A stretch of 64,000 nucleotides of DNA, from NCBI RefSeq assembly GCF_964204645.1, contig NC_134033.1, forward strand, positions 2,913,631-2,977,630. The letters are read 5' to 3'. This DNA comes from Tubulanus polymorphus. Taxonomy: Eukaryota > Nemertea > Palaeonemertea > Tubulaniformes > Tubulanidae. Made by a program: the position numbers and the translations under genes. Below the pieces are notes generated by a model. The model made no database searches. It saw only the letters and a program-made list of their open reading frames with translations, and had not been told where the DNA came from. Below, in pieces: positions 11,665 to 23,588 of this stretch; position 1 is the stretch's first letter; each line of letters opens with the position of its first letter.

Positions 11665-12132
11665 ATGGTGAAACTGGTTGAGTCAGCTGGTGATGGTAAC
11701 CTGCTGAACATGTGGAAAAGAGGAGGAATTAACAGGAATTGTAACAACAGCTCATCAAGATTTGTGAAACTATCACCTGCACCATGTCGTGCATGCGGCG
11801 CCGCCTGGCTAGTGAAAGTGGTTATTGACACCGAGTGCCGAGGTCCCTGTGTCTGTGAGGTCCCCCTGTGTGTCCCTGAGGACATGAAATCTTGTGAATT
11901 CTTATTCTTACGTATGTCTTACTTTAAACGGCCAAGTGAAAGTGACCACGGCCACAGCAAGGTTACCGTTGGCGTTAAACACTTGACTCCAGGTCCCTGT
12001 GTGGTGGATGGACGTGTCTGTAAAGTCCCTGTGTCTGTGAGGGCACGAAATCTCATGAATTCTTATCTTTTAAACCAATATCAAAGTTCGTACATTGGGA
12101 ATCATTGTGGCTTTAAAGTCTTTATCAATTGA
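11665..12132 (+). CDS. Doubtful 155-residue ORF in a duplicated segment
   Basis: An ATG-started ORF whose product matches no family I recognise. Its middle and end are two diverged copies of one roughly 150-bp DNA segment (around 11800-11910 and 11950-12070, sharing GGTCCCTGTGTCTGTGAGG-like sequence). The cysteine pattern simply repeats with the DNA. There is no signal peptide or transmembrane segment. An AATAAA lies about 20 bp downstream (near 12150). It may be a chance ORF in a degenerate tandem repeat, or the terminal exon of an unrecognised gene. I favour chance. Confidence 0.15.
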   Translation: MVKLVESAGDGNLLNMWKRGGINRNCNNSSSRFVKLSPAPCRACGAAWLVKVVIDTECRGPCVCEVPLCVPEDMKSCEFLFLRMSYFKRPSESDHGHSKVTVGVKHLTPGPCVVDGRVCKVPVSVRARNLMNSYLLNQYQSSYIGNHCGFKVFIN

Positions 12133-12211
12133 GAGACTTAGTTTCATTGTAAATAAAGAATTAGAGATTGAATTGAGCGCGCTCCACAATGCACGATTTC
12201 CATGTCGACCG

Positions 12212-12820
12212 TCTAGTGCTGCCCCTACATATAACGATAGCGGGGAAAACGTGAACTAACTTAATACTCGCTTGCCAGAGTCTTCGGACGGCCGTAGTGG
12301 ACGAACTAATTACCGATTTGCGGGCCGGATTCCGAGGGAATTCTCAAAATCTTACAACTGCTCTGAAACGTTTGAACCAAACAATTATTCTATAAGAGAA
12401 TTAACCTTAAAAGAGTGAATTTGAATCGGGATATTTTTAGTATCGTCTGGCAGAGAGCGACAGGTGTTTGAATGTTCCCTGATTATTTGCGCGCAATTAA
12501 AATATATCGAAGAAAAAATATGGAAATTTTGTCAATTCAGATGATAAATTATCATTCAAAAATATAAATGAATAACTTATTCTGAATATAAATACTAATT
12601 AATTGATAGGAAAGTGAATTTTAGCTATCAAAATTGAATATCGTTACCTAAAAAATAAGAAAATTTCATTAGAAAATTATAAAGTATTCATAGTATCATA
12701 TTTAATCAGAATTAGGCGCCACACTGGTCCGTATTGTACGTAATGGGAAATTCATATTCCGGCGGCGCTATTTTAGTTCACAGAAATTCCGCTGTCGTTA
12801 TTCATAGGGGCAGCACTGTA
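12212..12820. mobile_element. Non-autonomous DNA transposon with about 29-bp inverted ends
   Basis: AGTGCTGCCCCTACATATAA... at the left end is matched by the reverse complement of the right end (...TTCATAGGGGCAGCACT) with about four mismatches over 29 bp. The YAGTG start resembles hAT-type ends, but I could not find an 8-bp target duplication. The interior (0.55 kb) is AT-rich with no transposase. Confidence 0.6.
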
Positions 12821-13239
12821 CGGTTGATATCTAACCCAGCCTCGCAATCTTACTGTGGCATGCAAGTAATACAGATATTATTTTAGCCGAATTTCGTTCA
12901 TTATTAACCACGATTCCGTTTTCTAGGAATAATTCAATTAATTTCTAAGCTTTTTGAAAGGGGATCTTCTTTTTAAAACGATTTTCAAGCCATTTTTGAT
13001 AGAACTCTTCTGTCAACGGAATCTAATTGCATAAAGCGGTAAAGAGGTAGACTCACATGCCACAGACAGAATCTAAAGCAAATTAAATTTTATGCTCCAA
13101 AAAAGTGCATTCATCCAACGCTATCATCAAAGTTGCAGCACGTGAACCATTAAACCTCCTATTAAGGTCGACCCTTCTTGGTCAGGGTTAAAATCAAACT
13201 CTCCCAACCACAAATTGGCGCAAACAACTGGAAAAACTT

Positions 13240-13337
13240 CAGTTGAACCTCGTTAATACGACAAATCTGTGTAAAGACGAAACCAGTTTGATTCAACAAT
13301 TGCATCCCACAAGATTCATATCAACGAGATTCCACTT
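13240..13337. mobile_element. Miniature pogo/Tigger-like inverted repeat
   Basis: The left end CAGTTGAACCTCGTTAATAC resembles pogo/Tigger-type termini. The right end read backwards (AAGTGGAATCTCGTTGATAT) is its imperfect partner. Total length is about 100 bp with no coding sequence. Assignment rests only on the end similarity. Confidence 0.35.
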
Positions 13338-13339
13338 AA

Positions 13340-14400
13340 ACTAGAACAGAAAATCAGTTACAACCACCACAAAATTAGTGAATAATCAATTTATTGTGAA
13401 ATTTATTTCTTTAAGTGAAAAATGTGCATCAGAGTTAAATATCAAATAAAAGTCTTGCATAAAGCGAACATGTGATCAACTCCGCAAAGAACTGACTGAA
13501 CTAACCCAGGAATCGAAACCTGAAATCATATTTACAATATCAGATATCAGATTTATGATGCATCAGTATCGCACATGTTGTTTCTGGTGCGCTATGTTAT
13601 TACAGTACAGTAGAGTCTGTTCCTAACTTGAATCAATGTGATACCAGTGATATCCCATTGACTGATGATTCAAGTTCTGTGGTCGAGAATTAAAACCTAG
13701 CAATCTAACTCGGAAATGTCTAAAAACTCCTGGACTTTTGTCGAATTCAGACGGAAATGAAATCATTTTCTGACTTTCTAATGGAATTTTCTGATCCTCC
13801 ACTCAGATTTTTGCTTAGCTAGTATAAATTTTGCAAGTCTCCGCTTCAGTAAGACAAGGTTTACTGTTTTTGAGTTAAAAGCCGACATTTCTTTGTAGAA
13901 ATAAACCAAAAATTTTGAGTAACTGATGCTTTAGGAGTGTTTTAAATCTAGAGAAATTGAGACTTACCTTAAACGGAAAGAATTGATCGTCCATGTTTTC
14001 TAAACCTAAGGAGCCATGTTTATTTCTACCCCACACGTACAGATCATTTATAACATTGTAAACAATGTAACATCATTCTAGATGCTAGGCTAGGGATTGA
14101 TAGAGAGAGGGAGCAGGGCCAGGGAGTTTCACACAGTAACTAGGCTTAAGAATAGAAATCCGATTCCCTTTGTACTAGCATGTCTCCAGCCTCGATTGCC
14201 TACGTACCTATTGATAACTATTAAAATGAGACATCAATTTCTAGCATTTCTTCCAAGTCACAACTCTACTTGGTTCATCTTGGTTTATCTGGGTTCGTCC
14301 TGGTTCATCTTGGTCCATCTGCTCCACTGCATCAATGTCTGTATAATGTTCAAATCAATTCTCTACTGATTGTAGGTAAAGGGGGAATCGTCACCACCAT
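13340..14400. other. Non-genic stretch
   Basis: No gene is recognised. A small inverted pair, TAACTTGAATCA and TGATTCAAGTT (about 13625-13675), is the only structure noticed. A 90-residue ORF at 14097-14369 looks incidental; it overlaps a short duplicated phrase (TCTTGGTTTATCTGGG / TCCTGGTTCATCTTGG). Confidence 0.35.
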
Positions 14401-14404
14401 AACA

Positions 14405-14937
14405 TCCGTCAATAGTTCCACCATATTGATGACAAACATCCTAAAAATATACATGAAACTTAATAAATTTGAGTTATGTTAGAGTTAAGTCTAGTTACTG
14501 GTGTATCATAGAAATGGCAATCTAAGGTACCCCCCAAAACGAGGGTTAGGGGTCAAATATTTTTTGTCTCCAATTTCGGAGAAATTTAGTATAGACATGT
14601 ATTCTGGGGTGCTGATCACAAATCTGAAAGAATTCTTAGGATCCGAGGCCTCAAAAATGAGAAATTCGAATTCTTAGGGGTACCCCTTAAATTTTAAAAA
14701 GGCCCTGGACCCCAGGGTTTTTGAGATATTTGAAATCTGATTGCAGATTTGGAATCAGCACCCCCGAAAATATTTAGGACTAAAATTTTAAGCAAATCGA
14801 AGAGATTCGATTTTTTGGCCAAAAACGGCAAAAATCTAAGGTGTAAGTCCAGGAGTTTTTTTTCGGCGAAAAATTTTTTTTCTCTGATTCCTTCTAAACT
14901 TGGTAGGAAGATGTATTCCGAGGTGTAGATTCCGGAT
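14405..14937. repeat. Interspersed modular repeat, copy 2
   Basis: This is the second copy of the repeat at 9956-10600, with small internal deletions. It ends exactly where the 5' flank of receptor R1 begins (14938), so its insertion or a recombination at this point has cut off most of the TM3-TM4 relic that the other receptor copies still carry. Confidence 0.7.
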
Positions 14938-14963
14938 CTACCGCGGTCATCCCCGTCTTACTT
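14938..14963 (+). pseudogene. Remnant of the TM4 relic upstream of R1
   Basis: Twenty-six bases starting CTACCGCGGTCATCC correspond to the end of TM4 in the receptor exon 3 (compare 21241-21266). This is the truncated version of the relic found upstream of R2-R5. It ends at the same place as the others (after TCTTACTT), 530 bp before the R1 ATG. Confidence 0.6.
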
Positions 14964-15492
14964 GGTTGCTATTGTTTCTTCAAAACAATCTGTACCAAAC
15001 AAGACCTTACCCGCCACAATCAGATATCCACGCGCTTCACTTAGCTTCAACTCAGTTATTATATTGACTGTAGAGTGTGAATTATCAAAACAGATATTGA
15101 CGAAGTGTTTTACAGAGACGCAGAATATTTTGAGGTAAAGATAGAAAATGTCATCGAATATTATCACAAACTGAACGCAGTTCGGGAGCGACAGTAAATA
15201 TTTTTAGAGAAATAATTGCACATGATTATAAACAAGATATATTGAAACACGTCTAATTTTAGAAACCGCGGTAATTACAGCGAAACCGAGCGCAGGTGAA
15301 AGTAACAGAAATACGAGACTGGCGCCAGTTTGATGGGAGATCTTTTTACAAAATAATTGGACTCGATCAATTCGTCAACTTCTGACATTCTGACAACTCG
15401 TCATTACTTTGCAGCGACTCTTATGAGAAATATCGCGCAAACTTGGAAATAGTTAGAAATGTGTTAGTTTTGAAGCGTGAATTGTGTTCAAT
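14964..15492 (+). promoter_or_regulatory. Conserved 5' flank and presumed promoter / 5' UTR of R1
   Basis: About 530 bp is shared at high similarity with the flanks of R2-R5. It includes a perfect palindrome CTGGCGCCAG (15319-15328), the block AAACCGCGGTAATTACAGCG near 15264, and a TTTGCAG tract near 15415 that could be an acceptor of an untranslated exon. No clear TATA box or initiator could be fixed. The R1 flank is most like that of R4 (both have TTGCTATTGTTTCTTC after the relic). Confidence 0.45.
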
Positions 15493-18400
15493 ATGCAGCG
15501 AATGAAAGCGTTGTTCGTAGTTTTACTGATCGCTTGCGGAGACTGTATATTTACGCGGGCTGATCGCGCAAACTCTGTCGAGGAAGCCGCGTCTGTTACA
15601 GTCAGTTCATCTTGTAACAACACTCAATACTCCGTCGATTCTACGTCTGGTTACATCGTTTCACCGAACTATCCGTCGTTAGTGCGCGGTGTTGAATGTC
15701 GTTGGTTCGTCAACAGCTCTTTACCGGGAAGTTTTCTCGTTCAAGTTTACTACGACATCGAGCCGTCGATATTCTGTAACGAAAACTACCTTCTCGTCGG
15801 CGAGTCCGACAACAAACTCTGCGCTACCGGAAGAAAACGACTTGATATCCGCAGTAACGGTTTGATTTCGTTGTTGTTTAGGAGTAACGTCGATGGAGCG
15901 CGAGGTAGTCGGGTTTATATTATATATCGTTTTGTAGAACAAAGTCGCTTGAAAATCTTACATACATGTTACAAACATGCAGTAAAAGAATTACCAACTC
16001 AAACAGGTTATGAATTCATGATTTCTATCCGGCGATGTAAATTGTTGTTAGAATGGATCGGGATGCCAGACGGGTTTGCAATGAATTTAACGTTTATACA
16101 GATAGATTTCAGATTAAGACCAGGTGAGGATCCGATGAAAACTCGTCCTCAAATTTACGACGGATGGAACAGCACCAGTGAACCTATAGCTCTTATACGA
16201 GAAAAAACCGGACATCCACCTTCATCGTTTTATACTAAAACTAATAAAGCACGCATAGAATTCATTTCAAGTAGACGGTCGTTTAAGTCACAGTTACTCG
16301 TGCAAGTTTACAAAATATCAGATTGGAACATCTCAAACCCGTTAATTCAAGTCTATAATAAATCAGGACTGCTCACTACAATTGATGGAATACCACATAT
16401 AGTAACTCAGTCTAAACACTTATACTGCTGGTCTATCACAGTCGATGTTCTGCAGCACGTCGTCTTCAACTGGACACGTGATCTCGTCTCGTCACCAGGT
16501 GTCGTTGGTGTATATAAACAGGAAGGGTTACTTATTGTGAGAACTGATATTTTACTCAGTTTTAACCATCTTAAATCTCTGAGTGTAAAATCAGACGGAT
16601 TTCTCGTGATTCTGTGCGTTTTAACGACATCGGATTTTTCAAGTATGAATTTGAAAATAGAATTCGAAGTGAAATCAATGACAATATTAGACTTTTACGT
16701 CAACAAGCCACAGATACGGGTAAGTTTATTACAGTGATTTGTAAATTAGGTTCGTGTTATAGAATCATTGTAATTATCTATGATTTTGATGGCGATTTTG
16801 ACCAGTGAAACTTTACCGAGAAACTTTGAATAACAACGTTATGTGTGACCCAAATTTCAATATATTCGGACGCACTTGTTGTTTACGCAGAGTAATTATG
16901 ATGATTTGTGGAGGAATTTAAGTTAAGTTTCGATAGCTACATTTTGAACTATTATCAATATATCGAGGTCGTACAGATTTTGAAATTGTTGTATTGTAAA
17001 CGTTCAATGCTGTAATCAATTCTCTTATATTTCAGCATTTATCCAGAAAATCAATACCAGCTAATCGATTGTTCCCGAGTTCAAAGAATACATTGTATCG
17101 TGTAACTACATTACAACTAAACTGGAAAGTGAACATCTATGAAGAACGGTTGAAACTAACAGTGTTATCAGAAAACTGTGATCGAGCTGGTTTTTATATA
17201 TTTGATGGTAGTAATTTCACAGCTAGACGCTATGGTCCGTATTGTCCTGGTTCATACTACGGTCGATCTGTCGTCAGCCTGATTACATCAGGTGGACCGG
17301 TTACTGTAGTAGCATACGCTTATCATCAGTTAACAGTTGATCGTTCTGACCAGTCATATCTTATATTTGCTCCTACTGATTGTGATGGTTATGTTCTACA
17401 GGAAGAAGAACGTCAGATCAATATGACGTCACACTGTCTCGTGATTACACCTGAAAATCGACGCCTTCGCTTGAAAAATATTCACATATTATCAGAACAC
17501 GAATATCAAATTGACCGATGTTTTCTCAAGATGTCATTGTCATGTGACCAGTTTCTGAGTTTGAGTAATCAGTTTCTTAATAACAGTCTTGTATTAAACA
17601 CTGTAGATTTCACAGTTTATGCGGTTGGATTTTGGCAGCGACCACTTATAGTTAAACTACGTCGTAAATGTCTAGGAGTGAAAAAATCAGATAGTTTTGG
17701 ATTTGCCGGTTCTCGTCTTCCAGTTACTACTAAAGATAAATGTGGACTCGTGCAGTCACCGAACTACCCGGGTTCGGCAGGAAGTACATCAAAATCTATT
17801 TCCTATAAATTTGAAAACCCAATACAACAAAATATATTTCAATATTACAGATTTATTGTCAAATCTATTGGATCAGTTTCATGCGAAACAAATAACGATA
17901 GAGCGAATGCTCCGATTATTCTAATACAACTAATGAATTATATAACTTTTCATAATGGTGGATATTTCAAAACTATTAAATCTCAACATGAAACTAAAAT
18001 ATGTGAAAATAACGCGGTTCGTGGACTTATATTTCACAGTATGAAAGATAACACTTTGCGTTTTGAAGTAAACAATTTAATTCCGACATTTCAATTGCAA
18101 TACAATTTACACGAGTCGTTACCGATTAAACATTTCGATGATTTCTACTGTAAACAAGGATTTCTGGATTCGGGAATTTCCTGCATCAAATTCATCCGAG
18201 ATGAACGTCTGAATTGGGAGAACGCTGAAATATACTGTAGACAGAAGTACGCGGGACATCTACTCAGTATCAACTCAGAACAGGAAATGATTTCAATCAA
18301 AAGATTATTCGCTACAGAACTTCTCCGAATGGCGTACACATTAAAAGCGCTCATAATGACGATTGGATTAAAATGGAAGGTAAGACTAATGTATTCAAAT

Positions 18401-21400
18401 ATTAGAAAGATTTTTAAAGAAGTGATATATTTCATTTTCTTCACGAAACAGAATGATGGTTATTACACGTGGACTGACGGTAAACCATTGAGCTACACAG
18501 AGTGGTATAAACCTGTTATTAATGAAACGATACCAGAAGTTATTCGAGGATTGATATCTCCTCTACGAAAACAACCGATAAATGACGTCAATATGCCGTG
18601 TACGGCTATGATACTGAATAATCCACGAGGATCAGCGAACTGGGTTCGATTCCCGTGTCAAATCGAGGAGACGCACACGACATTCATTTGTGAATCTGAG
18701 AGAATCGACATCAAAAACAAACACAATTCAACGATAAACGATGCGAACAATTCAACAAATACAGACTTAAATAAAACTATTGATCAAACGATTCCCAACG
18801 TCACTTTAATTAATTCAACCTGTCCAAGAGGTTGGGTAACTATTTCCGGACAATGTTATCAAATACTAACCGACTGGAAAAACAATCGAGGTTTGAATAT
18901 TCGGAGTGCTAGAGAAATGTGTCACAGCATCCACGCCGAAATAGCAAAAATCACCTCAAATACAGAAAGTGACACGAAAAACTTGGTCAGCGAATTTCAA
19001 TATCGACATCAATATGGCGCTATACTGACGATGGACCGAGACGGGTTCAAAGTTATCAAACCACTGGTGACCAGAAATGAAATTACTTATATTCAATCAG
19101 TGAAATGGTCAGTGACTGCCTTCAATGATACAAAAGATAAAGTGCATTCCGTGATGTGTACCTATAATGTAACTGCTGAAGAGTTAGCTTCTATAAGCGG
19201 TTGTAAATCGTGGCAGTTTGAATGTAACGATCAAAGATGTATCAGCGACCATCGCGTATGTGATACCAGACACGACTGTCAACACGGTGAAGATGAACTC
19301 GATTGTACGGATATCAATTTACACAGTCAGTTCCGCTGTAACGATGGACAGTTTATATCGATTAGCGGTTTCTGCGACTTTATGAGAGATTGCGTCGATG
19401 GCTCGGATGAGAACTCTTGCTATCATCCACCGTGTTTATCTACGCAATATCGCTGTTCCAATCAGCAATGCATCGATAGTTATAAACGATGTGACGGAAT
19501 AGCCAACTGTAAAGACGGTTCCGATGAGATCGGATGCACTGCCGAAAATTGCCAGGGGTTCTCGTGCGCGGACGGTGAATGTATTAGTTTTCAGTTGTAT
19601 CGGGATGGTGTCGTGGATTGTAGCGGAAGTCTCGAAGAAGACGAATTGGTCACTAATATGACAGTGAATCCCGAGGTTTACTGTAATAATGACAATCACT
19701 GTTCGACTCGTTTCACGGATCTGTGTAAGGAATCGGATGAACAAAGATGTTCGTTCAATTCTCCTCGCTGTTATTCCCGACACGAAAGGTGTATTTTAGA
19801 AAGGATGGCGATTGGTTTCCCGGTATGTAGAAATCTTGAACATATATCCGTGTGTAATGACTTCGAATGCGCGGCTGGTACTGTAAAATGTCCGGCATCT
19901 TACTGTATACCGATCAGACACGTTTGTGACGGTCGATCCGATTGTCCTAATTCAGAAGATGAACGAAACTGCAAGACTTGGTCGTGTCCGGGAATGTTTA
20001 AATGTGGCCAGGAAAATCGATGTATTCCGCAATCTGAAGTTTGCGACGGAGTCGTAAATTGTAAACATAACTCGGATGACGAGTCATACTGTAAGGTCAC
20101 GTGTCCTGAACGTTGTAATTGCCGGGGTCATTTCATCGATTGTGAAAATGCTCTTTTATCAGATATTACCGGCCGTTTTATAGAATCAACTCGGGTTTTG
20201 ATTTTGTCGAATAACCGAGTCGTATTTAACGAGTCGACGTTCAACTCTTTCATTTATCTTCGTTTTCTCGATATTTCGGGCAATAATTTGTCTAACATCG
20301 TTCCAAACGCGTTTTCTAATCTAAACAATCTACACACATTAGACCTTACTCACAACCGTATAACATCATTATCTGCTAATACATTCGCAGGTTTGATCGG
20401 TTTAAAAGAACTATTTCTTATCGGAAATCCGCTGCAACATTTAGAAGACGGTAGTTTCCGAGGTCTGACGTCACTTACTGTTCTCGATCTTCACGGACTT
20501 TCTATATCGGTTCTCGGTGAAAATGTATTTAAAGGTTTATCCGCATTACAGTCGTTAAATATCAGCAGTAACAGAATACATTATATTTCCAGCTATGTTT
20601 TTTACGGATTGGTTGGACTTGAAATTCTAGATCTCGTCAACAATTCCGAAGTAATATCCGTACAAAGAAACGTTCTGGGCGATCTTACATCATTGAAATA
20701 CCTCGCTTCGGATGCTTACAAATTTTGCTGCATGGCACCGAATGTTGACCGATGTCTTCCCGAAGCTGATCAATTTTCCACCTGTTCTGACCTGATGGGT
20801 AACACTGTACTGAGGGCCATCATCTGGATGATCGCATCTTTCAGTTTTCTCGCTAACAGTATCGTTATTGTATTTCGCATTCAAGCTTTGCGGATGGAAT
20901 CCACCGGAACACGTAACACATCTTCAGATATCCTCATCATAAACATTGCCGGTTGTGATTTTCTGATGTCGGTCTATTTGTTTTTGATCGCAGGAGCTGA
21001 CCACGCATTCAAAGGCGTTTATTATCTGAATTCTGAAACCTGGACGGATAGCTCATTATGTCGTCTCGCCGGGGTTATTGTCACCGTGTCGTGCGAAGGT
21101 TCCTTAACTTTCCTCTTAATTCTAACGCGTCAGAGATATTCGAATATCGTCAACCCGTTTTCCAGAAGTCCGATTATAACTCCGAAATACGTTACCGGTA
21201 TTTGTTGCATCTGTTGGCTCGTTATAAGCACAGTTTCTATTCTACCGCTGTCATCGTCGTCTTACTTCGGAGACAATTTTTACGGTACAACCGGAGTTTG
21301 TTTGCCTATGAATTTACTGACGATCGACGTCAATGGCTGGCACTATTCATTCGCTATTTTTGCCGTGTTTAATCCGGCCATATTGGCTACGATAATGACG

Positions 21401-21706
21401 ACGTACGCTCAGATGTATAGACTCGTATCTGGGAGTAGGTCGGGTTCGGGTAGAGCCGATCCTACCGAACTGGTTTTAGCACGAAGGAGTTTAGTAATCA
21501 ATCTTTGTAATCTATTTTGCTGGCTACCGATAATAATCGTCCAGTTTTGCGCCGTATTTTCGGTCGAGATACCGAACCAGGTGGCCGCTTGGCTGGCCGT
21601 TCTATTTTTACCGATCAACTCGTCTCTGAATCCGCTTCTTTATACAATACTGACGATCGATATGAAATCAATTAGAACGAGATATAAACGTCAACAAAAG
21701 AAGTAG
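15493..21706 (+). CDS. Receptor R1: CUB / C-type lectin / LDLa / LRR / 7TM receptor (GRL101-like)
   Basis: Predicted exons are 15493-16719, 17036-18379 and 18452-21706, all phase 0, giving 1941 residues. ATG 15493 starts a signal peptide (LFVVLLIACGDCIF). Exon 1 has a clear CUB domain (about residues 40-145, SPNYPS) and degenerate CUB-like segments. Exon 2 has another CUB (SPNYPG) and the first half of a C-type lectin domain (ENAEIYC...GHLLSINSE). Exon 3 completes it (YYTWTDGKPLSYTEW, FICE), then a degenerate lectin domain (CPRGW...CYQ), six LDLa repeats (about 1108-1404, DGSDE motifs), an LRR N-cap and roughly seven LRRs (about 1407-1624). A rhodopsin-type 7TM domain (about 1644-1927) follows, with RQRY for DRY, FCWLP in TM6 and NPLLY in TM7. 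LRR+LDLa+7TM resembles GRL101 and type-C LGRs; the CUB/lectin front is additional. Intron 2 (72 nt) is stop-free and in frame only in this copy. Ligand unknown. Confidence 0.85.
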
Positions 21707-22620
21707 ATTAAGAACACTTCAATAGCAATAAAGGAGCTTTTAAACGAATCGTTTTAGCGTTCATGGTCGCGCACCAAACTCTAGTAATGAATCTAAAGAA
21801 CAAAGAACAGATATTAACGATGACCTTTGGGCCCGTGGTCCATTCAGTTTTTATATCACTACTTTATCTACACAATTCATATAAATTAATGTTTTTTTCG
21901 TAGCTATTAAATTCATTGTAGATTGTTTGTTGAATGCAATAGTATTTACTTCAGGATGTGGATTTAAGGGGCTCGGTGAGCCCTTTACTGTCCAGTGTAA
22001 TTGAAATAGACGATTACATAGATGACGACGTATTAATCTATGAATGTATTCACTGATGTAGTGTGAGCGTGTGTGTAAGAGTGATTGGTTTGATTTTTCT
22101 TTTAGGGCAGCACGGCTCCGATAGATCTTTGTGATCTCTTCGTGTAGCCCACATTTTCTTGTTACATTTTGTCACTGTATATCATGCGATATCAATAATG
22201 TAATAATGCAACGACCTAATGAAAAATAAACACTATACTACTTTACTAAATGTGCCACCGGATGAAAGTATTTTTCAGCCACCACCGAATCGTATGGTGA
22301 CCGATTCGGGTTAACGAAATTGCCAAGTAAAATAGAGTGCAATATACCTCATGCAAAATATCATAAGCATTGAATATCATGATTGAAATATGCAATTAGA
22401 ATTTTCAATAGAATACGAAGTCAAGTTTACCGCTAAAAAGACTATATATATTCACTATTTTATCTACTTGCTCTTTCCTGGCATGATTAAATCCTTGAAA
22501 AAATCCTTGAAAATCAAATGTTTTATTTCAAGGTCATATTATCAAAGTATCAAAAACTGGTATGCACTTGGGTAATATGATCGCTACCGATGAGACAGAC
22601 TCTCAACGGATATACCACGC
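21707..22620 (+). other. 3' UTR / downstream spacer block D of R1
   Basis: Conserved with 33134-34080 (after R2) and 43455-44330 (after R3). Possible poly(A) signals are AATAAA at 21727-21732, only 20 bp after the stop, and at 22225-22230 (GAAAAATAAAC), which would give a 3' UTR of about 0.5 kb. No other gene is seen; ORFs here are short and not kept between copies. Confidence 0.55.
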
Positions 22621-22689
22621 AATGATGTGATTTAAACAGAATAATAGTAGATTTATTTCTCTCACAATTTAATCATGTTTTATCAGATT

Positions 22690-23560
22690 TAATTCCGAAA
22701 GTTGACTATTTTCGAGTATATTGGGGCGTTGCTCGCCACAGTTACATTTTCGGTAATCGGGTGATGATTCGAAGCGTTCAGATTCAACAGGTTTAAGGTT
22801 TATGATTATTTGTCCTAGTTTAATTCCGGTCACGATACAGTTGGATTGACAGATACTTTAGTTCATCACGCGTAATCAGTTATCAGAATAGAACACCAAC
22901 TCTCCATCTATCCACTAATTCTGGACGATGAACAATTTGAAATTTGTTTTTTAATGGCTCACAGAATTGAGTCAAAACGTCTCTTGGTTTTTCTTCTAAC
23001 TGTGGGTTTATCAACTAACAGTATGAAGAGTTGGCCTATAGATAATGCTTTGGTACGATCCTCAGGAAATGACGGAAATCGTTTTTCCATATCAACCACT
23101 TTTGAGGGTAGGTGCCGAATGGATGCTCCATCTTTTAGTTTTATGTAGGACCCAGTTTCATTAACTGAATATTTTGGTTTAATCGCTTTCAATGCGGAAA
23201 AAAAATTCAAACTCAACCGCGATTTAAAGTTAGAACTTTTTCATACATCTCTTGCCGTTTTCGTATAAGCAACTGAATTCCTTTAGGTAAGCGAAGTTGT
23301 TATTCAGCCATATGAACTGTTCAAACCCGTCAGTTTTACGGTACCGAGTATCCATTGTATTAAGTACGCTTAATGCGGGTATCAGTTTGTATCCATGGAA
23401 CCACATCGCTTCAAGCGATCACTATTGAAAGGCTGCTGATTGAATGTATCTTATGTCTGGTGTAGTTCATTTTTTCCGGGGTGACCTCTGGTTCAAAAAT
23501 ATATTAGATTTTTAATTTTAGAAATATAACAGATTCAAAGTTCTAAATTCTAACATTCAT
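22690..23560. repeat. Spacer block shared with the flank of the nested GPCR
   Basis: Parts of 22705-23020 (CACAGTTACATTTTCGGT, CTAATTCTGGACGATGAACA, GGGTTTATCAACTAACAGT) match 47640-47900, the sequence just downstream of the minus-strand GPCR. The match stops within about 10 bp of that gene's stop codon. The block recurs after R2 (about 34100-34830). A minus-strand 85-residue ORF at 22959-23216 is not intact elsewhere and is not called a gene. Confidence 0.55.
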
Positions 23561-23588
23561 TTGTTCATAGATTTGATCATAGCAAAAA

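Noticed and set aside
15484-15492. Upstream GTG as the start of R1 (also R2, R4, R5)
   Set aside because: R3 lacks the GTG, and ATGCAGCG is common to all copies and opens directly into the signal peptide.
19436-19783. Minus-strand ORFs over the LDLa region, present in several copies
   Set aside because: Antisense shadows of the strongly conserved LDLa coding sequence; they change length freely between copies.
22959-23216. Minus-strand 85-residue ORF in the R1-R2 spacer
   Set aside because: Not intact in the homologous spacer after R2, and no family recognised. Part of it is simply the shared GPCR 3' flank.
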